A DNA stretch of 64,000 nt from Paraglaciecola sp. (GTDB taxonomy: Bacteria > Pseudomonadota > Gammaproteobacteria > Enterobacterales > Alteromonadaceae), in assembly GCA_009993955.1 (NCBI GenBank), contig JAACSL010000013.1:1-64000 (forward strand). The letters run 5' to 3'. Position numbers and translations under genes: made by a program. Below the pieces are notes generated by a model. It had not been told where the DNA came from. It searched no databases and saw nothing but the letters and a program-made list of their open reading frames with translations. This document shows positions 9,622 through 18,346 of the stretch, in pieces. Position 1 is the stretch's first letter. Every line of letters begins with the position of its first letter.

Positions 9622-10041
9622 ATGAAAAACTTACGCACTTTATTTAGTACATTATCGTTGTGTTTTATGCTTAATACTGCAGTTGCTGAAGAGCTTTCAA
9701 CGTTTGAGACAGAGTTGTTGCAGACACAAATAGCAACTGCAAAATCAACTCTTAACTTAACTCCTGAACAAGAGCAGGAATTTAATAAGGTTTTGCAGTC
9801 AGCGGCAAAACAGCGTCAGCAGACATTAAAAAAATATAATATTTCTATGGGCGATGAGAAGAAAGCCCGGCTCAACCTACGGGAGAAACGTGCTCTGATG
9901 GAAGATATGCAAAAGCACAAAGTTAACCTTGAAGAGCAGCTTGAAGAAATATTAACAGCAGACCAGTTGCGTCTTTTTCAGGAGATGCAGGAAAAAAACC
10001 AGCAAGTATTCAGAGAGCGACTGCGTAGTAAGATAAATTGA
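9622..10041 (+). CDS. Small Spy/CpxP-like periplasmic helical protein
   Basis: The start is set at MKNLRTLFSTLSLCFMLNTAVAE, 10 bases after an AAGGA; this gives 139 residues with a cleavable signal peptide ending at AVA. The mature protein is highly helical and charged. It holds two LTxxQ-like motifs, 'LTPEQEQEF' and 'LTADQLRLF', spaced about 75 residues apart, the hallmark of Spy/CpxP-type periplasmic chaperones and sensors. It lies 43 bases after the lipoprotein gene and upstream of a two-component system. By analogy with CpxP it might modulate the kinase encoded next, but that is inference. Confidence 0.6.
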   Translation: MKNLRTLFSTLSLCFMLNTAVAEELSTFETELLQTQIATAKSTLNLTPEQEQEFNKVLQSAAKQRQQTLKKYNISMGDEKKARLNLREKRALMEDMQKHKVNLEEQLEEILTADQLRLFQEMQEKNQQVFRERLRSKIN

Positions 10042-10124
10042 TGTTTCATCAATATAGCTATTGCATACTGTATTATTTTATTTTTACGATGTAAAAAACG
10101 AGAAAGGTAAGAAGTAATTTAATA

Positions 10125-11159
10125 ATGAAAAAAGAAGCAAAAAGAAAAACACCATATTACCTTGTAGAAAGCCAGCTGCAAAAACTTTCTTTTCTTTTTG
10201 TATTTCCTATAGTCAACTGGCTATTTATGAGTTCTACTATTTTTGAAATGGGCGAAATTAATGAAAACGTCATTATTTCTGCAGGCATTAAAATTTGGTT
10301 AATATTCGCAATTTCGTATTTAATAATACACTTAACTGAAAAACACCTTTCGGCAATACTAAAGCTTAAACAGTTCTGGCGTAAATTAGCACTTTACAGC
10401 TTGGTGGTAATTGCAGTTTCAATGCAGTTTTCACCGATGATAGAATTCGCCGTACAACTGCCGTCACCACGCTCAGTGTTTGGCCCACGTTTAATAATTT
10501 TAATAGAGGTCATCCTCTATCTCTGTATTGTATATATTATCAATCAGCAAAAACATGCTTTTGAAATATCTTTAATATTAAAAGAAACCGAGCTAAACAG
10601 GCTTAGATCTCAAAGTAACCCTCATTTTTTATTTAACACTTTGAATATGATAAATGCTGAAATTGGCAATAACCCTAAAAATGCAAAAGAAATTGTTTTC
10701 GATCTATCAGATTTGTTGCGAAAAAACATCAGAATGGCGCAACAAGGTCATACAACCTTGCATGAAGAGTTACACCTGGTGTCTTTATACCTGACATTAC
10801 AACAAAAGCGTTTTAAGGATCGTCTTACCTTTGTAATTAATGAATCAACTGAGACAAAAAGCTTTCGCGTACCTGCACTGATATTGCAGCCGGTTATTGA
10901 GAACACTGTTAAACATGCAGTTGCTCCTTATGCTTCAAAAGCACATATAACAGTCGAAACATACCGTTCAGTTGAAAATGTCGTTATCGAAATTAGAGAT
11001 ACGGGGCCAGCATTTCGCGATAAAGATATAGTTGAAGGTGACGGATTTCGAATTTTACGCCAAACCTTAGAGCTTCGGTACGGTGACGCCTATTACATGA
11101 TGTTAGAGTCGACACCGAGTGGAGGTCTTTTTACGCTCTGCCTGCCTGTGGCAAATTAG
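10125..11159 (+). CDS. LytS/YehU-type sensor histidine kinase
   Basis: A 344-residue membrane kinase. Four hydrophobic segments (about residues 21-38, 52-70, 88-104, 121-139) form a small membrane sensor without a large periplasmic domain. It is followed by the His_kinase domain with the phospho-acceptor His167 in 'RSQSNPHFLFNTLN', typical of the LytS/AlgZ family, and an ATPase domain with the N-box 'PVIENTVKHAV'. The classic second G-box is modest, as is usual in this family. It pairs with the LytTR regulator starting 11 bases downstream. The signal is unknown; upstream genes for two envelope proteins suggest envelope status. Confidence 0.88.
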   Translation: MKKEAKRKTPYYLVESQLQKLSFLFVFPIVNWLFMSSTIFEMGEINENVIISAGIKIWLIFAISYLIIHLTEKHLSAILKLKQFWRKLALYSLVVIAVSMQFSPMIEFAVQLPSPRSVFGPRLIILIEVILYLCIVYIINQQKHAFEISLILKETELNRLRSQSNPHFLFNTLNMINAEIGNNPKNAKEIVFDLSDLLRKNIRMAQQGHTTLHEELHLVSLYLTLQQKRFKDRLTFVINESTETKSFRVPALILQPVIENTVKHAVAPYASKAHITVETYRSVENVVIEIRDTGPAFRDKDIVEGDGFRILRQTLELRYGDAYYMMLESTPSGGLFTLCLPVAN

Positions 11160-11170
11160 GTGAACATGTG

Positions 11171-11929
11171 ATGCATGACAAAATACCAGCTAAAACAGTA
11201 ATGATTATTGATGACGAGCCGGCGGCAAGAAACAATCTTCGTGAAGTTATTGAATCGTTTCCTGAATTAACTATTATCGCGGAAATAGGTGATGGTAAAT
11301 CGGCCATAGAGGCAATTAATCAACATAAACCTGATATAGTTTTTCTTGATATCGAAATGCCAGAAATAAGGGGGTTTGATGTAGCGCGAGCAACATCACA
11401 CATCAATTATCAGCTGGTGTTTGTCACCGCTCATGAGCATTATGCATTAGATGCGTTTGATACGAATGCAATCGACTACTTGCTGAAACCCGCACGTCCT
11501 TCATTGTTGGAAAAGTGCATCAATAAAATTCTGCATCAAGAAGAGATAGCGCTTGAAGCCCTGCAAAAGCAAAAAACGCCAAGTCATAATCTGGTTTTGT
11601 CGGACGGCAATGCTTTAAGAGTGCTCGAACAACGTCATGTCGCCTATATAGAGGGCATAGGGCGATATCGACGCATACACCTCTCCCAGGAAGGGGCAGA
11701 ATTAAATCGTATGTCGACTATAATATCCGGCACCACACTGGATGAATTTGAAATACAACTTCCAAAGCTAAATTTTGTAAGGTTGCATCGAAGTTACATT
11801 GTCAACAGTGATTACATTACGATGCTAAGTACTGAATCAAGACGATACTATGTGAGTTTGAGAGGATTTGGAATAAAAATACCTGTTTCCCGTGAAAAAG
11901 TTACCGAGTTGAAACAAAGGTTTCAGTAG
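11171..11929 (+). CDS. LytTR-family response regulator
   Basis: The start is taken as the ATG at 11171, 7 bases after AGGTGA; a GTG directly before it is an alternative. The 252-residue protein has an N-terminal receiver with the acidic pair in 'MIIDDEPAA', phospho-acceptor Asp60 in 'VFLDIEMPE' and the conserved Lys in 'DYLLKPARP'. The C-terminal LytTR DNA-binding domain occupies about residues 150-252, with 'FVRLHRSYIVN' as signature. It is the partner of the LytS-type kinase just upstream, similar in layout to AlgZ/AlgR or YehU/YehT. Confidence 0.92.
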   Translation: MHDKIPAKTVMIIDDEPAARNNLREVIESFPELTIIAEIGDGKSAIEAINQHKPDIVFLDIEMPEIRGFDVARATSHINYQLVFVTAHEHYALDAFDTNAIDYLLKPARPSLLEKCINKILHQEEIALEALQKQKTPSHNLVLSDGNALRVLEQRHVAYIEGIGRYRRIHLSQEGAELNRMSTIISGTTLDEFEIQLPKLNFVRLHRSYIVNSDYITMLSTESRRYYVSLRGFGIKIPVSREKVTELKQRFQ

Positions 11930-12296
11930 CCTTCTAGACCTTTATTTTAGTATTTAAATAATCCGAACTGGAAGTACGGTTTTGCGGCAAATCGGACTTT
12001 CGCATGAGCACTATAATGCCGAGATAAATTTCCGCTATTCGCTCTCAGCAGTCTGTCGGTTCAGGGTGAAAGCTATCCACTCAGAGTGGCAACCTAGCTG
12101 AGAGTGTCTACACACAATCTGCCCGATACTAACGTGACAGGCGCTTTAATCTTACTTATGTACTTAAAACAATGGCCTGTCTTGGCTTGGGTTGGTGCAA
12201 CAAAATTGTTACATCAACCTTGAATTTTTCTGATTCATCGCAAAATAAAGACAGTATACTTATTGCTCTTAAACTACTTGCCGCTAAGGATCTCAT
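11930..12296. other. Intergenic region with nested inverted repeat
   Basis: About 370 bases without a gene, between the LytTR gene and gshB. It holds an 8-base inverted repeat CTCTCAGC (12042-12049) / GCTGAGAG (12097-12104) enclosing a smaller hairpin CCACTC-AGA-GTGG near 12077-12089. The gshB ribosome binding site TAAGGA is at 12285-12290. No terminator with a T-run follows the LytTR gene. Confidence 0.5.
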
Positions 12297-13268
12297 TTGT
12301 CGATTAAACTCGGTATTGTGATGGACCCCATCGCTTCCATCAATATTAAAAAAGACACCAGTTTTGCCATGTTGCAGGCCGCCCAAGCGCGTGGTTACGA
12401 CATAAGTTACATGGAAATGGCAGACCTATATCTGGACAATGGTCGACCCATGGCATTGATGCGTAAGCTCAAGGTCGAGAATGACAATAAACAGTGGTTT
12501 AGTTTTCATGGTGAAGTTGAACAGTCGTTAGCTGAGCTAGATGTGATTCTGATGCGCAAAGATCCACCCTTTGATGGTGAGTTTTTGTATGCTACCCAGA
12601 TGTTCGAATTAGCCGAGCAAGCTGGCACCTTGGTGGTTAACAAAGCCCAGAGTTTACGAGACTTTAATGAAAAACTTTTCACCTCTTGGTTCCCTGAACT
12701 CATTCCTGACACCTTAGTGACACGCAATAAAAAGCTCATCAAAGCGTTTCACCAAAAACATAAAGATATTATTTGTAAGCCCTTAGATGGCATGGGGGGA
12801 ACGTCGATTTTTCGGGTAAAAGAAGATGGCAACAACTTAGGTGTGATCATTGAGACATTAACCGAACTTGGTAGTCGCTATGCCATGTTTCAGCGGTATT
12901 TGCCTGCCATTAAAGACGGCGATAAACGTATTTTAATTGTTGATGGTCAAGTTGTACCGTTTTGCTTGGCGCGTTTACCCAGTGAAGGTGAAAACCGAGG
13001 TAACTTAGCTGCTGGTGGCACAGGTCGCGCGCAACCTTTGTCAGATTCTGATCGGCTCTTAGCTGAAAGCATTGCCCCTTTGTTGGTTGAAAAAGGCCTA
13101 ATCTTTGTTGGCCTTGACGTGATTGGTGATCGCATTACCGAAATTAATGTAACCAGCCCTACCTGTGTGCGCGAAATTGAAGCGGCTTATGATGTTGATA
13201 TTACCGGCATGTTATTTGATGCCATCGAACGACGTATCGTGCTGCAAAAATCGGAGAAAAACGTTTGA
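12297..13268 (+). CDS. gshB: Glutathione synthetase
   Basis: Joins gamma-glutamylcysteine and glycine with ATP to make glutathione in the cytoplasm. The 323-residue sequence follows E. coli GshB closely from 'IKLGIVMDPIASINIKKDTSFAML' through the ATP-grasp signatures 'KPLDGMGGTSIFRV' and 'EINVTSPTCVREIE'. It starts with TTG: the TAAGGA site is 6 bases upstream and no ATG fits the conserved N-terminus. It overlaps or abuts yqgE, and yqgF follows, the same gshB-yqgE-yqgF order as in E. coli. Confidence 0.96.
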   Translation: MSIKLGIVMDPIASINIKKDTSFAMLQAAQARGYDISYMEMADLYLDNGRPMALMRKLKVENDNKQWFSFHGEVEQSLAELDVILMRKDPPFDGEFLYATQMFELAEQAGTLVVNKAQSLRDFNEKLFTSWFPELIPDTLVTRNKKLIKAFHQKHKDIICKPLDGMGGTSIFRVKEDGNNLGVIIETLTELGSRYAMFQRYLPAIKDGDKRILIVDGQVVPFCLARLPSEGENRGNLAAGGTGRAQPLSDSDRLLAESIAPLLVEKGLIFVGLDVIGDRITEINVTSPTCVREIEAAYDVDITGMLFDAIERRIVLQKSEKNV

Positions 13269-13270
13269 CC

Positions 13271-13828
13271 ATGCAAAGCTTGCAGAATCATTTATTGATC
13301 GCCACACCCACCATGGATGATCCGTATTTTTCGCGCAGCGTCACCTATATTTGTGAGCACAATGAACATGGGGCCATGGGGTTGGTGATCAACCAGCCCG
13401 TGGGCATGACCCTTAAACAACTTATTGAGCAAGCTGACGAAAACGCCATTGTGTTAGATGAAAAAGCTAATGGTATCGTGTTAGCGGGTGGCCCCGTGAG
13501 TCAAGAAAGAGGCTTTATTCTTCACACCACTCAGGCGGGCTGGACCTCAAGTTTGACCCTAAGCAGCGAGATCATGGTCACCACATCAAAAGATATTTTA
13601 TCTTCTTTGGGCAATACCGGCGCGCCAGCTAAATCGTTGGTGACCCTCGGTTATGCTGGCTGGTCAGCTGGGCAACTGGAAGAAGAACTGCAAACTAATT
13701 CTTGGTTGATCATTGAAGCAGATTTAGAGCTGCTATTTGATGTGCCCATCCATAAAAAATGGCAGGCCGCTTTGCATAAAATTGGCTTTGAAATCTGGCA
13801 ACTAGGCCCTGATGTTGGCCATGCTTGA
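13271..13828 (+). CDS. yqgE: YqgE/AlgH family protein (UPF0301)
   Basis: A 185-residue conserved protein of unknown biochemical role; the family is also called AlgH. The sequence '[42 protein letters not shown]' is a clear YqgE N-terminus. I use the ATG at 13271; a TTG six bases earlier is better spaced from the GGAG upstream and would overlap the gshB stop. It shares one base with the next gene, so the genes are translationally linked. Confidence 0.92.
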   Translation: MQSLQNHLLIATPTMDDPYFSRSVTYICEHNEHGAMGLVINQPVGMTLKQLIEQADENAIVLDEKANGIVLAGGPVSQERGFILHTTQAGWTSSLTLSSEIMVTTSKDILSSLGNTGAPAKSLVTLGYAGWSAGQLEEELQTNSWLIIEADLELLFDVPIHKKWQAALHKIGFEIWQLGPDVGHA

Positions 13829-14292
13829 TGACCTTTTTATGCAGTGGTGGCTCAGTGACGATTAAAACTGGGCAACGCACCCTATTAATTTTTGATTTTG
13901 GTACCAAAAGTATTGGTGTGGCCGTTGGCCAAGAAATAACCGGTACGGCTTCCCCTTTAAATGCCTTAAAAGCGGTTGACGGTATGCCCAATTGGGATGT
14001 TGTGGCCGGTCTCTTTGCCGAATGGTCTCCGCAATTAGCGGTAGTGGGCTTGCCTCTGAACATGGATGGCAGTGTTCAAGAGCTTACCTTTGCCGCGAAA
14101 AAATTTGCTAATCGACTTAACGCAAAATATCGCTTACCTGTTGAAACGTGTGACGAAAGGCTCACCACAGCAGATGCCAAGGCGCGTTTGTTTGAACTGG
14201 GTGGCTTTAAAAAACTCGACAAACAAAAAGTCGACAGCGTGTCGGCTTGTTTGATTTTTGAAAGTTGGATGGCGCAGCAATACGCTGGTTGA
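13828..14292 (+). CDS. yqgF: Holliday junction resolvase-like YqgF (RuvX), 16S rRNA maturation nuclease
   Basis: An RNase H-fold protein implicated in 16S rRNA 5' end maturation and pre-rRNA processing. Diagnostic segments are '[20 protein letters not shown]' with the catalytic Asp, '[11 protein letters not shown]' with 'E' in the following helix, 'CDERLTT', and '[10 protein letters not shown]' near the C-terminus. The ATG at 13828 overlaps the yqgE stop by one base. The conserved region only begins at about residue 17, so an internal GTG at 13855 could be the true start. Confidence 0.93.
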   Translation: MTFLCSGGSVTIKTGQRTLLIFDFGTKSIGVAVGQEITGTASPLNALKAVDGMPNWDVVAGLFAEWSPQLAVVGLPLNMDGSVQELTFAAKKFANRLNAKYRLPVETCDERLTTADAKARLFELGGFKKLDKQKVDSVSACLIFESWMAQQYAG

Positions 14293-14406
14293 TCAAGGCC
14301 TTAAGTTTTGGGCAAACTTCGCGAGTACCAATAAGGTTAAAGCCTAAGGATTTTTGATCTTTACGCTTTCTAAATCACTTAATATCTGGTATTGTCTTCG
14401 GTAAAT

Positions 14407-14422
14407 AGACGTCCAGATGTCT
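14407..14422. promoter_or_regulatory. Tandem MetJ-type met boxes upstream of serA
   Basis: Two adjacent 8-mers, AGACGTCC and AGATGTCT, each match the MetJ half-operator consensus AGACGTCT at 7 of 8 positions. Two tandem boxes are the minimal MetJ operator. The site ends 56 bases before the serA start codon, a position where binding would block transcription. It would place serine synthesis under methionine/SAM control, which is not the arrangement in E. coli as far as I know. Confidence 0.6.
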
Positions 14423-14478
14423 CAATTTTCTACCATAACACAGTAGACCCATTAATTTTAAGTACTGCGGAATTCCTC

Positions 14479-15708
14479 ATGAGCAAAGTGTCGCTGCCAA
14501 AAAATAAGATCAAAATATTGTTATTGGAAGGCTTACACCAAAGCACTCTTGATACCTTGAAAGCAAATGGCTATGAAAACATTGAGTATTTGAAAACGTC
14601 GTTGCCAGAAGACGAGTTGATTGAAAAGATCAAAGATGTGCATTTTATTGGCATTCGCTCACGCACACATCTCAGTGAAAATGTGATTGCCGCCGCCAAC
14701 AAACTGGTGGCGGTGGGGTGTTTTTGTATCGGCACAAATCAGGTAGACCTTCAAGCGACGCAGCGTCGTGGCATCCCAGTATTTAATGCGCCGTTTTCTA
14801 ATACCCGTTCAGTGGCTGAATTAGTGCTCGGCCAGCTTATTTTATTATTACGCGGCATTCCTGCTAAAAATGCTAAAGCGCATCGCGGTGAGTGGGACAA
14901 AAGTGCGGTTGGCAGCTACGAAGCGCGGGGTAAAACTCTGGGTATTATTGGTTATGGCCACATCGGCACGCAGTTAAGCATTTTAGCCGAACACTTGGGT
15001 ATGCGTGTGCAGTTCTATGATATCGAAGATAAATTGGTATTGGGTAACTCCACACAAACTAAAAGTCTTAAACAGTTGCTTAAAACCTCTGATGTGATCA
15101 GTTTGCATGTGCCTGAAACCGCACAAACGCAAAATATGATTGCCGAAAAAGAATTTAATATGATGAAAGACTGCGCGATTATTATGAACGCTGCGCGTGG
15201 TACGGTTATCGATATCGACGCACTAGTAGCGGCGCTGAAGTCTGGTAAAGTGGCGGGCGCAGCCATTGATGTATTTCCTGTGGAGCCAAAAGCAAATGAT
15301 GATTTATTTGAATCGCCACTCACCGCGTTTGATAACGTCATCTTAACTCCACACATTGGTGGTAGCACTCAAGAAGCACAGCAGAATATTGGTATCGAAG
15401 TGGCTGGTAAGTTAGCCAAGTACAGTGACAATGGGTCCACCCTTTCTGCAGTTAACTTCCCAGAAGTATCGTTGCCTGAACATACACATCGCTCACGTTT
15501 ATTGCATATTCACCACAATACCCCAGGCGTGTTAACCAAAATCAACCAAGCCTTTGCTGAGAAAGGCATCAATATTGCGGCGCAGTATCTGCAAACCAAT
15601 GCCAATATCGGCTATGTGGTTATCGATGTTGAAACAGATGATGCAGATGAGGCTTTTGAGCAACTGGCCTTGATTGAAGGCACCATCAAAACGCGGATTT
15701 TGCACTAA
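14479..15708 (+). CDS. serA: D-3-phosphoglycerate dehydrogenase
   Basis: First enzyme of serine synthesis: oxidises 3-phosphoglycerate to 3-phosphohydroxypyruvate with NAD. From the chosen ATG ('MSKVSLPKNKIKILLLEGLH') it is 409 residues, matching E. coli SerA in length and sequence. It shows 'RSRTHLSENVI', the nucleotide-binding 'GIIGYGHIGTQL', the catalytic region 'VILTPHIGGSTQEAQ' and a C-terminal ACT domain starting near 'LLHIHHNTPGVLT' for serine feedback. An upstream in-frame ATG would add 29 non-conserved residues and overlap the met boxes, so it is rejected. A strong terminator follows. Confidence 0.96.
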   Translation: MSKVSLPKNKIKILLLEGLHQSTLDTLKANGYENIEYLKTSLPEDELIEKIKDVHFIGIRSRTHLSENVIAAANKLVAVGCFCIGTNQVDLQATQRRGIPVFNAPFSNTRSVAELVLGQLILLLRGIPAKNAKAHRGEWDKSAVGSYEARGKTLGIIGYGHIGTQLSILAEHLGMRVQFYDIEDKLVLGNSTQTKSLKQLLKTSDVISLHVPETAQTQNMIAEKEFNMMKDCAIIMNAARGTVIDIDALVAALKSGKVAGAAIDVFPVEPKANDDLFESPLTAFDNVILTPHIGGSTQEAQQNIGIEVAGKLAKYSDNGSTLSAVNFPEVSLPEHTHRSRLLHIHHNTPGVLTKINQAFAEKGINIAAQYLQTNANIGYVVIDVETDDADEAFEQLALIEGTIKTRILH

Positions 15709-15742
15709 GACGCTATATAGGCTTAGCAGCTTGATGACACAC

Positions 15743-15769
15743 AGAAGGGCTTAATGCCCTTCTTTTTTA
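15743..15769 (+). terminator. Rho-independent terminator of serA
   Basis: Perfect stem AGAAGGGC / GCCCTTCT with loop TTAAT, followed by TTTTTAT. It reaches the stop of the convergent kinase gene. Confidence 0.85.
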
Positions 15770-17203
15770 TTTAAGGGGGAAGTTAATACTAAAATGCACC
15801 CCTTTGCCCAGTGCTGAAATGCAGTCTATGTTGCCACGCAATACCTTCATCACAATATTATTGCAGATGTGCATGCCTAAGCCTGTTCCACCCGTTTCAC
15901 GGGCCAAGGTGAAAAATGGTTTGTAGATATTTTCGATGGTGGATTCACTCATACCAATGCCGTTATCCAGATAATCTAACTGCAGGTGTCGCTGTCCTCC
16001 TGCTTCATGAATGCGGGCTTTAATGGTAATTCTACCCCTGACCCCGTGGGGGAAGGCATGCTGCACGGAGTTCATGATGAGGTTGATGAGGATTTGGCTC
16101 AGGGCGCCGGGATTGCTCACCAACATCAATTCGCTTTGGATATCAATACAAAAACCATGGCGACTTGCTTTTAAATGCGGTTTAAGGGTTAAGAGGACTT
16201 CAAAGACATAATCACATAAGTCAAAGGCACGTAAATCTTGACTGTGTTGGTCAACCGACAATTGTTTGAAGGTTTTGATCAGCTCTTCGGCGCGACTCAG
16301 ATTACGCGCAATAATTTTGGACGCTTCGGCGCTGTCTTGAAAATACGTTTCCAATTCAGATTTTTTTAACTGTTCATTTTGCAGCTTGAGAAGGGCTGCG
16401 TGCTGCAAGTCAGCCAAGTAGCTTGCTGCGGTGATAGAGATGCCTATCGGCGTATTCATTTCATGGGTAAGACTTGACATCATCGTGCCCAATGAAGCCA
16501 TATTTTCTAATTCAATGACTTGGCTTTGCACTTCACTGCGCTGAGCCAGTGCTTTTTTCAGTATGCTGTGGGTTTCATCTAACTCATTTTGTTTGGTGGT
16601 CAACTGTTGGTGTAATTTAACCCGCTTTGTTAACTCTTGCGTTTTACTTTTTGAGTGAGCAATTAACGCGGCGATGGTGCGTCCCGCTTGTTGCAAAATA
16701 GCCAAGTCTTCATTAGTCGGGGATTTTACTTTATTAAAAAATACACTTACCAAACCCACTGCCACACCACCAACCGACACTAATGGCAGTGTCCAATTCG
16801 CTCGTATTTCTTGCATTTCGCTGTGTTGTAATATTGCTGGCCAAATTTCAGTCAACGTGACATCCGCGCTGATCACCATCTCTTTATTCAGGTCGTGGTT
16901 TTGCGCATTGATGTGTTTAACACAAAAATACGCCTCAATGGCTTTAGTGATAAAGGGATTAAAGTGCACAGCCGCGTGGCCTAGTGGCTTAAAGTGAGGT
17001 GCTCGTTTAGTAAGCAGCAAAACCTGGCAGAGGCTACATTCAAGGATTTTATCCAGCGCTAAGGTCAAGCGTTGCACACTTTTATCGAGTGGTTCCCCAG
17101 ATAAAATGCTTTCCATGGCCAACACTCGGGCATTGTCGAGCATCTTTTGTTTGCTGGGTTGGATTTTTTGTTGGTTATTACTAACTAGCTGTAATGAATG
17201 CAT
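15767..17203 (-). CDS. GAF-domain sensor histidine kinase (orphan)
   Basis: A 478-residue soluble kinase with no membrane segments. Residues about 35-185 look like a GAF sensor domain. A coiled coil (about 190-235) leads to a HisKA-type domain with the phospho-acceptor His247 in 'SLTHEMNTPIGISI', then a HATPase with the N-box 'INLIMNSVQHAF', 'DNGIGMSESTIENI' and 'GGTGLGMHICNNI'. No response regulator gene is adjacent, so its partner lies elsewhere. It sits between convergent serA and rsmE. What the GAF domain binds is unknown. Confidence 0.85.
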   Translation of the reverse strand: MHSLQLVSNNQQKIQPSKQKMLDNARVLAMESILSGEPLDKSVQRLTLALDKILECSLCQVLLLTKRAPHFKPLGHAAVHFNPFITKAIEAYFCVKHINAQNHDLNKEMVISADVTLTEIWPAILQHSEMQEIRANWTLPLVSVGGVAVGLVSVFFNKVKSPTNEDLAILQQAGRTIAALIAHSKSKTQELTKRVKLHQQLTTKQNELDETHSILKKALAQRSEVQSQVIELENMASLGTMMSSLTHEMNTPIGISITAASYLADLQHAALLKLQNEQLKKSELETYFQDSAEASKIIARNLSRAEELIKTFKQLSVDQHSQDLRAFDLCDYVFEVLLTLKPHLKASRHGFCIDIQSELMLVSNPGALSQILINLIMNSVQHAFPHGVRGRITIKARIHEAGGQRHLQLDYLDNGIGMSESTIENIYKPFFTLARETGGTGLGMHICNNIVMKVLRGNIDCISALGKGVHFSINFPLK

Positions 17204-17289
17204 ATTTATTATTTTTTTAAGTGCAAGCCTTTAAAGTACCAGATTATCTTTACAAGTAAAGCCCGTATTAATTGCATGGTCTTTCTGAT

Positions 17290-18018
17290 TTATAAATCAC
17301 CATGGATTGTCTGCAAGGCAGTGATAGCAGCGAGTGCCGCCGTTTCGGTACGTAAAATACGCGGCCCAAGTTGCACTGCTTGAAAACCATATTCAGTGGT
17401 GGTGTATACCTCTTGGTCAGAAAACCCACCTTCCGGACCGATTAATAATCTTACGCCACTGGCTGGTACTCTGATATGTCGAAAAGCCTGTTCTGCACGG
17501 GGATGCAAGGTCAGGCGCAATTGGTCAGTGGATTGATGTAACCACGATGTTAGCTCCAGTACTGGATTGAGCTTGGGAATAATATTGCGACCACACTGTT
17601 CACACGCTGAAACGATGATTTTTTGCCACTGTTCATGTTTCTTTAACCAGCGCTCTGGGCTTAACTTTACGCCACAGCGTTCGGTTAACAGTGGGGTAAT
17701 TTGCGCCACGCCCAACTCAACGGCTTTTTGCAGCACCAGATCCATCCTATCACCACGTGATACCCCTTGACCTAAATGAATGGCAAGAGGGGATTCAAGT
17801 TCCATAGATAATTTTGATTCAACCAAGGCGACAACTTTGCGTTTACCCACCTCGCTTAAGGTACTGCAATAATCGCTGCCATCGCCATTAAATAAAATAA
17901 TGGTTTGCCCTTCTTTCACGCGCAGGACATTAACGAGATGATTGCAAGCGTCATCGCTGAGCACAACGTGTTCATCGACAACCAACAAGTCTGGGTGGAA
18001 GATCCGAATAATTCGCAT
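17290..18018 (-). CDS. rsmE: 16S rRNA m3U1498 methyltransferase
   Basis: SAM-dependent SPOUT-class enzyme that methylates N3 of U1498 in 16S rRNA. The chosen start ('MRIIRIFHPDLLVVDEHVVL') gives 242 residues, as in E. coli; a longer frame upstream lacks conservation. It has the N-terminal PUA-like part ('CNHLVNVLRVKEGQ'), 'VELGVAQITPLLTERC' and the trefoil-knot SAM site 'LLIGPEGGFSDQEV' plus 'LGPRILRTETA'. In E. coli it neighbours gshB; here serA and a kinase gene lie between them. Confidence 0.96.
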   Translation of the reverse strand: MRIIRIFHPDLLVVDEHVVLSDDACNHLVNVLRVKEGQTIILFNGDGSDYCSTLSEVGKRKVVALVESKLSMELESPLAIHLGQGVSRGDRMDLVLQKAVELGVAQITPLLTERCGVKLSPERWLKKHEQWQKIIVSACEQCGRNIIPKLNPVLELTSWLHQSTDQLRLTLHPRAEQAFRHIRVPASGVRLLIGPEGGFSDQEVYTTTEYGFQAVQLGPRILRTETAALAAITALQTIHGDL

Positions 18019-18119
18019 AAGAAATACTACTGCAGTCTTTTGAATATGGTAACAAGTCGTTCTGATGCTTACCAGATGCAATGGCTGCTAGCCACTGCTG
18101 TTACGCATAAAAGATACCA

Positions 18120-18155
18120 ATAAAAAACCCGGCAGTGGTTCCAATCTGCCGGGTT
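18120..18155 (-). terminator. Rho-independent terminator of the small membrane-protein gene
   Basis: Perfect 10-base stem AACCCGGCAG / CTGCCGGGTT with a 10-base loop. Read leftward it is followed by a run of six Ts. It lies about 20 bases after the stop of the leftward small gene at 18176, which supports that gene being expressed. Confidence 0.8.
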
Positions 18156-18175
18156 CTAAGATGGTTGTGTGTAGT

Positions 18176-18346
18176 TTAGTTGATTTCTATCACGTTAGTG
18201 GTGTTCATGCGGCGTCTAACCTGGGGAAGTTCGGTCAGTGAAGAAGCACCTCGTCTAGCGTGTTTTGTGTTTTTTCCTGTTTCTTTTGATAATGCAAATG
18301 CCAGCAAAATAACAATAGAAATGCCTAAAAAGTAGATTAGCAACAT
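18176..18346 (-). CDS. Small single-pass membrane protein
   Basis: A 56-residue peptide beginning MLLIYFLGISIVILLAFALS: one membrane helix (about residues 2-19) followed by a basic, Ser/Thr-rich tail with 'KHARRGASS' and 'RRRMNTTN'. An AAAGGA ribosome binding site stands 7 bases before the ATG and a strong leftward terminator follows the stop, so it looks like a genuine transcription unit. I do not recognise the family. The layout suggests an inner-membrane peptide with a cytoplasmic positive tail. Confidence 0.6.
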   Translation of the reverse strand: MLLIYFLGISIVILLAFALSKETGKNTKHARRGASSLTELPQVRRRMNTTNVIEIN

